From NCBI RefSeq assembly GCF_003947415.1, contig NZ_QHKL01000013.1:1-64000 (forward strand): a DNA stretch of 64,000 bases, in the 5' to 3' direction. The stretch is from Amycolatopsis sp. WAC 01376 (GTDB lineage: Bacteria; Actinomycetota; Actinomycetes; Mycobacteriales; Pseudonocardiaceae). The translations under genes and the position numbers were made by a program. The notes below the pieces were generated by a model. The model had not been told where the DNA came from and searched no databases. It saw only the letters and a list, made by a program, of their open reading frames with translations. Below, one piece after another: positions 52,745-59,897 of this stretch. Position 1 is the stretch's first letter. Each line of letters begins with the position of its first letter.

Positions 52745-53770
52745 ATGACCGACACCGCTCAGCCAGAGATCGCTCTCACTGTGGAAGAACCACTCGCCGC
52801 GGCACCGGATCAGGCGGTCGCGCTGACCCGGCATCCCGGGTTGCGGGAGTTCGCCGGACGGCTCGGCGACACCCCGCTGGTCGAGGTCCCCGGCCTGCCG
52901 GGCGGGGCGAAAGTGCTGGCGAAGTACGAATTCGCCAATCCGTTCGGTTCGGTGAAGGACCGCACCGCGTTCGCGCTGGTCTGCCGGGCGATCGCCGCGC
53001 ACACCGGGCCGGAGCCGCTGAAACTGCTGGACGCCTCGGCCGGGAACATGGCCCGCGCGCTCGCCGGACTCGGTGAACTGGCGGGGATCCCGACCCGGCT
53101 CGTGGTCCCGTCCGTCATCCCGCCGAGCCTGCTGACCGCGATGGAGAAGACGGGCGCGGAGATCGAACTCGCCGACGCGGCGGGCGGTCTGCTCGGGATG
53201 ATCAAGGTGTGCGAGAAGATCGCCGCCGACGACCCCTCACTCACCCCGCTCGTGCAACACCGGAACATGGCCAACGTCGCGGCCCACGAATTCGGTACCG
53301 GCAAAGAGATCCTGGACCAGCTCGGGGAGCACCGGCCCGCCGCCTGGGTCAGTGCGATCGGGACCGGCGGCACCCTGGCCGGCGTCCACCGTGCGCTGCG
53401 CACGCGGTGGCCGGACATCGTGGTCGCCGGGGTCACGCCCTCGGAAATGCCGTACGGCACCGAGCGGGCACCGCATTCCGAGCCCCGCTTCGCCGGGGCG
53501 GGCGGGTTCGGCAACGGGCTGCGTCAGCCGTTCGTCGACACCCAGCTCCCCGAGGCGGAACAACTGCACGTCACCTACGCCGAATCCCTGCGGGGAATGG
53601 TGGACTACCGGAAACTCACCGGCACCTCGATCGGCGCCTCCGCCGCGGCCGCGTGGCTGAGCGCGAAGAAGGTCGCCGAACGGTTCGGGCCAGAACAGGT
53701 CGTCGTGACCCTGTTCGCCGACGCCGGTCCCGAGGAGGATTGGGTCAAGGCCGAGCAGACGGCCGGATGA
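52745..53770 (+). CDS. PLP-dependent cysteine synthase/SbnA-like enzyme
   Basis: A 341-aa fold-type II PLP enzyme. The PLP lysine is in NPFGSVKDR (near residue 71) and the phosphate-binding loop is GTGGTL. Relatives are O-acetylserine sulfhydrylases, cystathionine beta-synthase and SbnA, which makes a 2,3-diaminopropionate precursor for siderophores. The next gene, 1 bp downstream, is a serine acetyltransferase, which argues for a local O-acetylserine route to cysteine or another beta-substituted alanine. No SbnB-type dehydrogenase is present, so diaminopropionate is less likely. Confidence 0.85.
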   Translation: MTDTAQPEIALTVEEPLAAAPDQAVALTRHPGLREFAGRLGDTPLVEVPGLPGGAKVLAKYEFANPFGSVKDRTAFALVCRAIAAHTGPEPLKLLDASAGNMARALAGLGELAGIPTRLVVPSVIPPSLLTAMEKTGAEIELADAAGGLLGMIKVCEKIAADDPSLTPLVQHRNMANVAAHEFGTGKEILDQLGEHRPAAWVSAIGTGGTLAGVHRALRTRWPDIVVAGVTPSEMPYGTERAPHSEPRFAGAGGFGNGLRQPFVDTQLPEAEQLHVTYAESLRGMVDYRKLTGTSIGASAAAAWLSAKKVAERFGPEQVVVTLFADAGPEEDWVKAEQTAG

Positions 53771-53771
53771 C

Positions 53772-54365
53772 ATGCGGCGGTCCCTCATCCGGTTGCGTGA
53801 GGATCTCGCGACCACAATGGACAAAGACCCGTCGGTGACCTCCCGCCTGGAGGCGCTCTGTCATCCCGCGCTGCCCGCGGTCTGGAGTCACCGGATCGCG
53901 CACCGGCTGCATCGCGGCGGCCACCGGATCCTCGCCCGGCTGCTGTCGAACGCGGCGAAAGTCCTGACCGGGGTGGAAATCCATCCCGGTGCCCGGATCG
54001 GCAGGCGCTTCTTCATCGACCACGGGAACGGTGTCGTGATCGGCGAAACCGCCGTCATCGGCGACGACGTGACCCTCTATCAACAGGTGACGCTGGGCGC
54101 CATCGGCTTCTGGCGTGACAACGCCAGGGCCGAGGGCGAGGCCCGGCATCCGCGTATCGGCGACCGGGTGGTCGTCGGCGCCAAAGCGACGGTGCTCGGC
54201 CCCGTGACCATCGGGGACGGCGTCGTGGTTCCCGCACACAGCCTCGTGCTCACCACCATCGAATCCGGAAGCAACGGGAAAACCCCAGTGATCGACCGAC
54301 GTTCGAAGATCGGAGACGGGAATGTCCAGCGACCTCATGGCCAGTATCCGGTTCAGCGAGAATGA
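53772..54365 (+). CDS. Serine O-acetyltransferase (CysE-like)
   Basis: A 197-aa left-handed beta-helix acetyltransferase with the serine acetyltransferase signature [22 protein letters not shown] (from about residue 72) and the LYQQVTLG loop. It makes O-acetylserine for the PLP enzyme encoded directly upstream. The C-terminus runs 44 bp into the next gene, an unusually long overlap. As a second, cluster-linked copy it may supply building block rather than bulk cysteine. Confidence 0.88.
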   Translation: MRRSLIRLREDLATTMDKDPSVTSRLEALCHPALPAVWSHRIAHRLHRGGHRILARLLSNAAKVLTGVEIHPGARIGRRFFIDHGNGVVIGETAVIGDDVTLYQQVTLGAIGFWRDNARAEGEARHPRIGDRVVVGAKATVLGPVTIGDGVVVPAHSLVLTTIESGSNGKTPVIDRRSKIGDGNVQRPHGQYPVQRE

Positions 54366-54900
54366 CCTCCGCGCCCGGGTCGCCAGGTTCACCGACCTGG
54401 CCGGAACGGACGGCGGCGCCCCGGACACGGTGCTCGCGGGTTGTGCACGCGTGATGTTCAACGTGATCGGTTTCCGGCCGCCGGAGCGCAACGGCGCCGA
54501 CGACGACCAGGTGATCTCCCCGATCGGCGCGAAGAGTTCGGGGAACGCGCCGATCGACATCGCCGAGGGCTTCAACCTCGCCTACATCAAGGCAACGCCG
54601 GGAAACGGCACGATCCTGCACAACCACGACACGAACGAGACGTTCATCCCCTTGAGCGGCACCTGGCGGTTCCGCTGCAACGACGAGGACGACCTGTACG
54701 TCGACCTCGGTCCGTTCGACGTGATCTCCCTGCCCGCCGGGCTCCAGCGCCGGTTCACGAACCTGGCGGCCGCTCCCGGGACGGAAGAGAGCCTGATGAT
54801 CGTCATCGTGGCGGGAGACCGCCCGAAGTCGGTCATCTACCCGGAAGTACTGCAGGCCGCGCGGACCGAAGGCGCGTACACCCCGGCCACCTTCGCCTAG
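54322..54900 (+). CDS. Cupin domain protein
   Basis: A 192-aa single-domain cupin. Metal-binding residues of motif 1 are visible in [14 protein letters not shown] (about 93-106) and motif 2 around [14 protein letters not shown]. The ATG at 54322 follows GGAG 7 nt upstream and lies inside the serine acetyltransferase gene. The reaction is unknown; cupins in such clusters are often Fe- or Mn-dependent dioxygenases or isomerases. It has 20-30 residues of extra sequence before the barrel. Confidence 0.82.
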   Translation: MSSDLMASIRFSENDLRARVARFTDLAGTDGGAPDTVLAGCARVMFNVIGFRPPERNGADDDQVISPIGAKSSGNAPIDIAEGFNLAYIKATPGNGTILHNHDTNETFIPLSGTWRFRCNDEDDLYVDLGPFDVISLPAGLQRRFTNLAAAPGTEESLMIVIVAGDRPKSVIYPEVLQAARTEGAYTPATFA

Positions 54901-54939
54901 ACGACGGTGGCTCTCGCCGAACCCGTGGTCGAGGTGCGC

Positions 54940-55211
54940 GTCGCGAAAGCCACTTTGGCGGACCTGTATTTGCCTGCCCACTGGATACTGATGCGGGTGA
55001 GCGGGGAAGATTCCGGACGTTCAACGTCCGGAATCTTCCCCGCTCGGCGAACCCCCTTCGACGATGGAGGAATTGGGACACTCAACGTCCCGAATCCTCC
55101 ACACTCGAACGTGCCGCCGCTGACGCTTCACCTTCGCCCTGGTCAAGTATGGGCAAGCAAATACCGGTCCGCGTTCGCGACGCTTGGTGTCCCGAAAGTG
55201 GCTTTCGCGAC
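54940..55211. repeat. Nested inverted-repeat block without genes
   Basis: This fills most of the 410-bp gap between cupin and DsbA-like genes. The outer arms GTCGCGAAAGCCACTTT (54940-54956) and AAAGTGGCTTTCGCGAC (55195-55211) match perfectly over 17 bp. A second arm pair (54958-54980 with 55150-55172) matches at 21 of 23. Inside are two tandem hairpins: 55001-55043 (20-bp perfect stem, loop TCA) and 55066-55100 (14-bp stem, two mismatches), whose arms are related to each other (GGAAGATTCCGGAC and GGAGGATTCGGGAC on opposite strands). No ORF here looks real. Confidence 0.75.
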
Positions 55212-55310
55212 ACCGCCGCCCCACGGCCACGACCACCCCGGCCGGCACGTCCCGCCAGTCCGGTCTCCAAATCACGCGAACCCACCTTGTCTCCAGAAAC
55301 GAGGACAGCG

Positions 55311-55922
55311 ATGACCGAGTCCCCCGTCCGGGCCGACCTGTGGTTCGACCCGATCTGCCCGTGGGCGTGGCAGACCTCGCGGTGGCTGCTCGAAGCGGCC
55401 GAAGTACGCGAGATCGACCTGCGCTTCCACCTGATGAGCCTCGCCGTGCTGAACGAAGGCCACCAGTTGCCCGAAAAGTACGAAGTGATGATGCGCGAAG
55501 GCTGGTACCTCTCGCGGGTCATCGCGGCCGCCGCCCGTGACCACGGCGAGAAGGCCGTCGAACCCCTGTACACCGAGATGGGCACCCGCATCCATCCCGG
55601 CGGGAACGAGGACTACCGCGAGGTCACCGGTCTGGCCCTCGAAGCTGCCGGGCTCCCGGCCGGACTGGCAAGCGCCGGAACGGACACGACACTCGACGCC
55701 ACGATCCGCACGAGCCACGACGAGGCGATGACCGCGATCGGGCCCGACCTCGGCACGCCGGTCGTGCGGATCGACGGCGGCGCCTGTTTCGGCCCGGTGC
55801 TCGCCGAGGTCCCGCGTGGCGAGGCCGCGGGCCGGATCTTCGACGGCGTCCGGGCACTCACCGGATTCGAGTATTTCTTCGAGCTGAAGCGGACGCGGAC
55901 CGCGGAACCCGTTTTCGGCTGA
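55311..55922 (+). CDS. DsbA-family (mycothiol nitroreductase-like) protein
   Basis: A 203-aa thioredoxin-fold protein of the DsbA group, close to the mycothiol-dependent nitroreductase Rv2466c type by its opening WFDPICPWAWQTSRWL. The usual CPWC active site reads CPWA (Cys19 to Ala22), leaving a single cysteine, as in glutathione/mycothiol-transferase-like members. The start ATG 55311 has GAGGA 5 nt upstream; the longer open frame is false. The gene stands 23 bp before asnB. A role in thiol chemistry of the pathway is possible. Confidence 0.85.
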   Translation: MTESPVRADLWFDPICPWAWQTSRWLLEAAEVREIDLRFHLMSLAVLNEGHQLPEKYEVMMREGWYLSRVIAAAARDHGEKAVEPLYTEMGTRIHPGGNEDYREVTGLALEAAGLPAGLASAGTDTTLDATIRTSHDEAMTAIGPDLGTPVVRIDGGACFGPVLAEVPRGEAAGRIFDGVRALTGFEYFFELKRTRTAEPVFG

Positions 55923-55945
55923 CACCACGGTTACTGGGAGGCGAA

Positions 55946-57787
55946 ATGTGCGGAATCACCGGCTGGGTGTCGTTCGAGGACGACCTGCGGAGCCAGCGCC
56001 CGATCCTCGACGCGATGACGGCCACGATGTCCTGCCGCGGTCCGGACGCCGGAGGTGCCTGGCTGGACCGCCATGCCGCGCTCGGGCACCGCAGGCTCGC
56101 GGTGATCGACCTGCCCGGCGGTGTGCAGCCGATGTCGGCGGGCACCCCGGCCGGTGACGTGGCGCTGGTCTACAGCGGTGAGGTCTACAACTACACCGAG
56201 CTCCGGAAGGAACTGCGGGACAAGGGGCATCGGTTCCACACCGACAGCGACACCGAAGTGGTTCTGCGCGGTTACCTGGAATGGGAAGAGGGGGTCGCGG
56301 AACGGCTGAACGGCATGTACGCCTTCGCCGTCTGGGACTCCCGCACCGCGAAGCTGGTGCTGATCCGGGATCGCATGGGCGTGAAGCCCCTTTACTACCA
56401 GGCGACTTCCGGCGGCGTGCTGTTCGGTTCCGAGCCGAAGGCGATCCTGGCGAACCCGCGGGCGCCGCGTGTCGTGGACGCGGACGGTCTCCGCGAACTG
56501 GTCGCCTTCACGAAGAAACCCGGCTGGTCGCTGTGGAAGGACATGCACGAGGTCGAGCCGGGGACGATCGTCACCGTCGACGACCGCGGGATCCGTTCGC
56601 ACACCTACTGGCGGCTGCGGACGGTTCAGCACACCGACGATCAGGACGCGACGGTGGCGCGGGTCGGCGAGCTGATGACCGACATCGTGCACCGCCAGCT
56701 GGTCTCCGACGTGCCGAGGTGCGTCCTGCTCTCGGGCGGGCTGGATTCGAGCGCGGTCACCGGGATCGCGGCCTCGCGGCTCGCGGAGTCAGGGGAGCCG
56801 CTGCGCACGTTCTCGGTCGATTACGCCGGACAGGAGGAGAACTTCCGCCCGGACGAGATGCGCGACGCGCCGGATTCGCCGTTCATCCGCGACGTCGTCG
56901 ATCTCGTCGGCTCGGTGCACGAGAACGTCATGCTGGATCCCGCCGAGCTCACCGATCCCGACGTGCGCCGGGCCTGCGTCGCCGCGCGGGACATGCCGTC
57001 CGGGCTCGGCGACGTCGACCTCTCGCTCTATCTGTTGTTCAAGGCCATCCGGCAGCAGTCCACAGTGGCCTTGTCGGGGGAGGCGGCGGACGAGGTGTTC
57101 GGCGGCTACCGATGGTTCTTCGAAGAGGAGTCCCGGACCACCGACATGTTCCCGTGGCTGGTGTTCCGCAACGCGGTCACCAGTGATCGGGAGAACCTGC
57201 TCCGCCGTGACGTCCGCGAGGCGCTCGACGTGCCGGCCTACGCCGCCGACGAGTACGCCGCCGCGGTCGCGGAGGTCGAGCAACTGCCGGGGGACGACGC
57301 CCTCGAACAACGGATGCGCGTGATCTGCCACCAGAACCTGACCCGGTGGGTCCGGGTGCTGCTCGACCGGAAGGACCGGATGTCGATGGCGGTGGGGCTG
57401 GAGGTCCGGGTCCCGTTCTGCGATCACCGGCTCGTCGAGTACGTCTACAACACTCCGTGGGCGTTCAAGACCTTCGACGGCAGGGAGAAGAGCCTGTTGC
57501 GGCAGGCGACGAAGCATCTTCTGCCGACTTCGGTCGCCGAGCGGCTGAAGAGCCCGTATCCGTCCACACAGGACATCGGATACGCGGTCGCGCTTCAGTC
57601 ACAGGCGAAACAGGTGCTCGCGGACCTCGATTCACCGGTTTTCCAGCTGGTGAACCGGGATTGGGTGTACGACGCCGTCCAGGCCGACGCGGCGACGTTG
57701 TCCGGCCAGACGCGGCACGGTCTGGACCGCGTGCTGGATCTCTTCCACTGGTTCGATCTGTACCGGCCGGCCATCCGTCTCGGTTGA
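55946..57787 (+). CDS. asnB: Glutamine-hydrolysing asparagine synthetase
   Basis: A 613-aa enzyme with an N-terminal class II glutaminase domain (nucleophile Cys2 in MCGITGW) and a C-terminal ATP-pyrophosphatase synthetase domain with SGGLDSS at 263-269. Length and domains match AsnB. In antibiotic clusters such enzymes often make a carboxamide on the product instead of asparagine, which may apply here since an amidase is also in the cluster. It starts with AGGCGAA-type spacing after the DsbA-like gene and is convergent with a GntR gene (14 bp apart). Confidence 0.92.
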   Translation: MCGITGWVSFEDDLRSQRPILDAMTATMSCRGPDAGGAWLDRHAALGHRRLAVIDLPGGVQPMSAGTPAGDVALVYSGEVYNYTELRKELRDKGHRFHTDSDTEVVLRGYLEWEEGVAERLNGMYAFAVWDSRTAKLVLIRDRMGVKPLYYQATSGGVLFGSEPKAILANPRAPRVVDADGLRELVAFTKKPGWSLWKDMHEVEPGTIVTVDDRGIRSHTYWRLRTVQHTDDQDATVARVGELMTDIVHRQLVSDVPRCVLLSGGLDSSAVTGIAASRLAESGEPLRTFSVDYAGQEENFRPDEMRDAPDSPFIRDVVDLVGSVHENVMLDPAELTDPDVRRACVAARDMPSGLGDVDLSLYLLFKAIRQQSTVALSGEAADEVFGGYRWFFEEESRTTDMFPWLVFRNAVTSDRENLLRRDVREALDVPAYAADEYAAAVAEVEQLPGDDALEQRMRVICHQNLTRWVRVLLDRKDRMSMAVGLEVRVPFCDHRLVEYVYNTPWAFKTFDGREKSLLRQATKHLLPTSVAERLKSPYPSTQDIGYAVALQSQAKQVLADLDSPVFQLVNRDWVYDAVQADAATLSGQTRHGLDRVLDLFHWFDLYRPAIRLG

Positions 57788-57801
57788 CCGGCCCGGTTCG
57801 C

Positions 57802-58533
57802 TCAACGGCGCTTCGGCGTGCTTTTCCTTTTGCGGGAAGCGGTTTTGTTCTGTGCCTTGGTCAGCACCGCGACGGCGGCGTCGATGATCACCGCGACGGC
57901 CCGTTCGGCGCGGTCGGCGTCGCCGTCGGTGATGGCCTCGGCGAGGGTGTCGTGATCCGGGAAGTCGATGTGCTCGCGGCGCAGCTCGGCCATCACCGTC
58001 GCCACCCCGCTGCTCAGCGCGTAGCTGAGGCCCTCCCACAGTTCGATCAGGACCGCGTTGTGCGTGGCGGAGATGATCGCCGCGTGGAATTCGTTGTCCG
58101 CGGCGAGGAAAGCGTCCTCGTCCCCGGCGTCACGTGCTTCGTGCTGGGCGGCGAGTGCGGCGGTGATCCGGGCGAGGTCTTCGGCGTTCCTGCGTTCCGC
58201 CGCCGTCCTGGCGGCCTGGCGCTCGATGCTGTTGCGGACTTCGAGTACTTCGAGGACGTTCGCGGCGCGGGTTCGCCGCAGCAGGGCCGCGGACAGCCCG
58301 TGCCGTGCTCTGACGTAGGTGCCGTCGCCGCGGCGCGGCTCCAACAGCCCGGCGTGCTCAAGGGCGCGGACGGCTTCGCGGACCGTGCTGCGCCCGACCC
58401 CGAGTTGCTCGACCAGCTCCTGTTCCGGCGGGATACGGGAGCCGACCGGCCATTCGCCGGTCTCGATCAGTTCCTCGAACTGGTCGACCACAGTGGACGA
58501 GAGTCTCGCTGTACTGGCCGCTCGAAGTGGCAT
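57802..58533 (-). CDS. FadR/GntR family (FCD) transcriptional regulator
   Basis: A 243-aa regulator with a winged helix at about 20-78 (LGVGRSTVREAVRALEHAG) and an FCD domain (about 90-230). The C-terminus is lysine-rich. The ATG at 58533 follows GGAGGG. Upstream at 58580-58590 lies GATCATATGAC, with the palindrome TCATATGA in it, a candidate operator. Its targets are not clear; it is not coupled to any pathway gene. Confidence 0.87.
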   Translation of the reverse strand: MPLRAASTARLSSTVVDQFEELIETGEWPVGSRIPPEQELVEQLGVGRSTVREAVRALEHAGLLEPRRGDGTYVRARHGLSAALLRRTRAANVLEVLEVRNSIERQAARTAAERRNAEDLARITAALAAQHEARDAGDEDAFLAADNEFHAAIISATHNAVLIELWEGLSYALSSGVATVMAELRREHIDFPDHDTLAEAITDGDADRAERAVAVIIDAAVAVLTKAQNKTASRKRKSTPKRR

Positions 58534-58663
58534 GGCGGTCTCCCTCCTTCGGCCCCCGGATGTGGACATCAGATCGGCAGATCATATGACATCTTACTGC
58601 CTTGCCCCGGCGGAACACGCACGCCTGTTCGAAAAACGAGAGGCAAGGCGCGAAAGAACAATG

Positions 58664-59404
58664 TCAGCGACCGGCAACGCAGCGGATGCGTGCCGGAACC
58701 GCGGAATTCGGCGCGGCGGGATCGCAGACGATCATCCTCGACGCCTGATTTCGTTCGAGGATCACGGTCGCGGTGGCCGTCCGCGCTTCGAACCGCCGCC
58801 CGTCGGCCGGGGTGAGCGTCATTCGCGCTCCCGGGGTGAGGCCCGCGGCCAGAAGCGTTCCGAGGAACGCGGAATCGTCCTGGATCCGTTCACTGATCCG
58901 GTGCAGCCGGACCTCTTGCCGTCCGGCGTGGGTGGCCGGCCGCATTCCCGGCGGCGCCGGCACCGGGGGAAGGCCGGACAGGCCGAGAAAGGCCAAGCCG
59001 GGAATCGGCCCGCCGTACGGGCTGAACCGCGGCCCGCCGCAGAGTTCGAAGATCCGGCGCGCGGCGGCGTCGGACATCACGTGTTCCCAGCGGCAGGCCT
59101 CGTCGTGCAGCCGGACCCAGTCCAGCCCGATCACCCGATAGAGGAGTGTTTCCGCGAGGCGGTGCTTGCACATCACCCGCACCGCGATCCGCCGTCCCTC
59201 CGGCGAAAGCTCCAGCCGCCGGTCCTCGGCGACCAGGAGGAGGCCGTCGCGCTGGAGGCGGGCCACGGTCTGGCTGACCGTCGGCGGGCTCTGCTCGAGC
59301 CGGTCCGCGATCCGGGCGCGCAACGGGACGACACCGTCCTCTTCCAGCTCGTAGGCTGCTTTGAGGTACATCTCGGTGGTGTCGATCAGGCCACGGGCGG
59401 TCAT
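58664..59404 (-). CDS. IdeR/DtxR paralogue, iron-dependent regulator
   Basis: A 246-aa member of the DtxR/IdeR family: winged helix (residues about 5-70, SPPTVSQTVARLQRDGLL), dimerisation domain and C-terminal SH3-like domain (about 165-240). All seven metal ligands known in IdeR are kept with an offset of two: Met12, His81, Glu85, His100, Cys104, Glu107, His108. The recognition helix is nearly that of IdeR, so it should bind the same iron boxes seen at 48038, 52449 and 59863. Because IdeR is usually a core gene elsewhere, this is probably a cluster-specific second copy. Its promoter has a MerR-type site but no iron box. Confidence 0.9.
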   Translation of the reverse strand: MTARGLIDTTEMYLKAAYELEEDGVVPLRARIADRLEQSPPTVSQTVARLQRDGLLLVAEDRRLELSPEGRRIAVRVMCKHRLAETLLYRVIGLDWVRLHDEACRWEHVMSDAAARRIFELCGGPRFSPYGGPIPGLAFLGLSGLPPVPAPPGMRPATHAGRQEVRLHRISERIQDDSAFLGTLLAAGLTPGARMTLTPADGRRFEARTATATVILERNQASRMIVCDPAAPNSAVPARIRCVAGR

Positions 59405-59412
59405 ACTCCGGA

Positions 59413-59443
59413 AGCCTGCCCCCTCAACCCGGCTTGAGGTCAA
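59413..59443 (-). promoter_or_regulatory. MerR-type promoter of the IdeR paralogue
   Basis: On the minus strand: -35 TTGACC (59443-59438), a 19-bp spacer, -10 CAGGCT (59418-59413). The dyad CCTCAACCCGGCTTGAGG (59422-59439, one mismatch) fills the spacer. The -35 overlaps the stop of the merR gene and the -10 lies about 9 nt before the ATG, so the message is nearly leaderless. No iron box is present. Confidence 0.75.
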
Positions 59444-59829
59444 GCGCCCGGCAGCTCCACTGTGGACCGGAACTCCGGACAGCGTTCCAGCGTGTTTTCG
59501 GGGCAGCGAAGCAGATGGTGCAGATAGGTCCGCGCGGTGGCGAGCTTTTCCAGCTGGGACTCCAAAGCTTCGATACGGGCCGAGACGGTGTCCCGCCAGT
59601 CGTGCGTGGCGGTGCGCCCGGCGAGCACGGTCGCGATCTCGTCGAGGCTGAGCTGGCCGGTGTCCCGCCACAGCCGGATCAGGGCGATCCGGTAGAGCTG
59701 GTCGGTGTCGTAGTAACGCCAGCCGGATCGCCGGTGCGGCTTGATCAGTCCGCGGCGTTCCCAGTAGTGCAGGGTCGAAACCGGAAGGTCGAACCGGTCG
59801 GCGACTTCTCTGATCGATGCGGATTCCAT
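59440..59829 (-). CDS. MerR family transcriptional regulator
   Basis: A 129-aa MerR protein: helix-turn-helix at residues 4-40 (ADRFDLPVSTLHYWERRGLI, with RYY at 38-40), a dimerisation coiled coil (about 80-105) and a short C-terminus with His104, His105, Cys109 and Cys117, possible metal or redox ligands. The ATG at 59829 gives the normal MerR start; 59880 is too long. It is divergent from the Rph/PigC-like gene, and its likely binding dyad CTCAACC-N2-GGTTGAG lies between them (59843-59858), with further copies at 52471 and 59422. Confidence 0.88.
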   Translation of the reverse strand: MESASIREVADRFDLPVSTLHYWERRGLIKPHRRSGWRYYDTDQLYRIALIRLWRDTGQLSLDEIATVLAGRTATHDWRDTVSARIEALESQLEKLATARTYLHHLLRCPENTLERCPEFRSTVELPGA

Positions 59830-59837
59830 GACATCAT

Positions 59838-59881
59838 TTGAACTCAACCCAGGTTGAGGATGCAAGCTTAGGCTAAGCAAA
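59838..59881 (+). promoter_or_regulatory. Composite MerR/IdeR promoter of the PEP-synthase-like gene
   Basis: On the plus strand: -35 TTGAAC (59838-59843), a 19-bp spacer with the dyad CTCAACCCAGGTTGAG (59843-59858), -10 CAAGCT (59863-59868). The iron box CAAGCTTAGGCTAAGCAAA (59863-59881; 14 of 19 matches to the IdeR consensus) starts exactly at the -10, as at 52467. The distances from -35 to dyad to -10 to iron box are the same in both composite promoters. Confidence 0.8.
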
Positions 59882-59897
59882 CACCCTCTGGGAGGTA

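Noticed and set aside
54441-55922. Long ORF of 493 codons joining the cupin region to the DsbA-like gene
   Set aside because: Its first 290 codons are out of frame with the cupin gene and pass through the inverted-repeat block; only the part from ATG 55311 has a ribosome site and a known fold.
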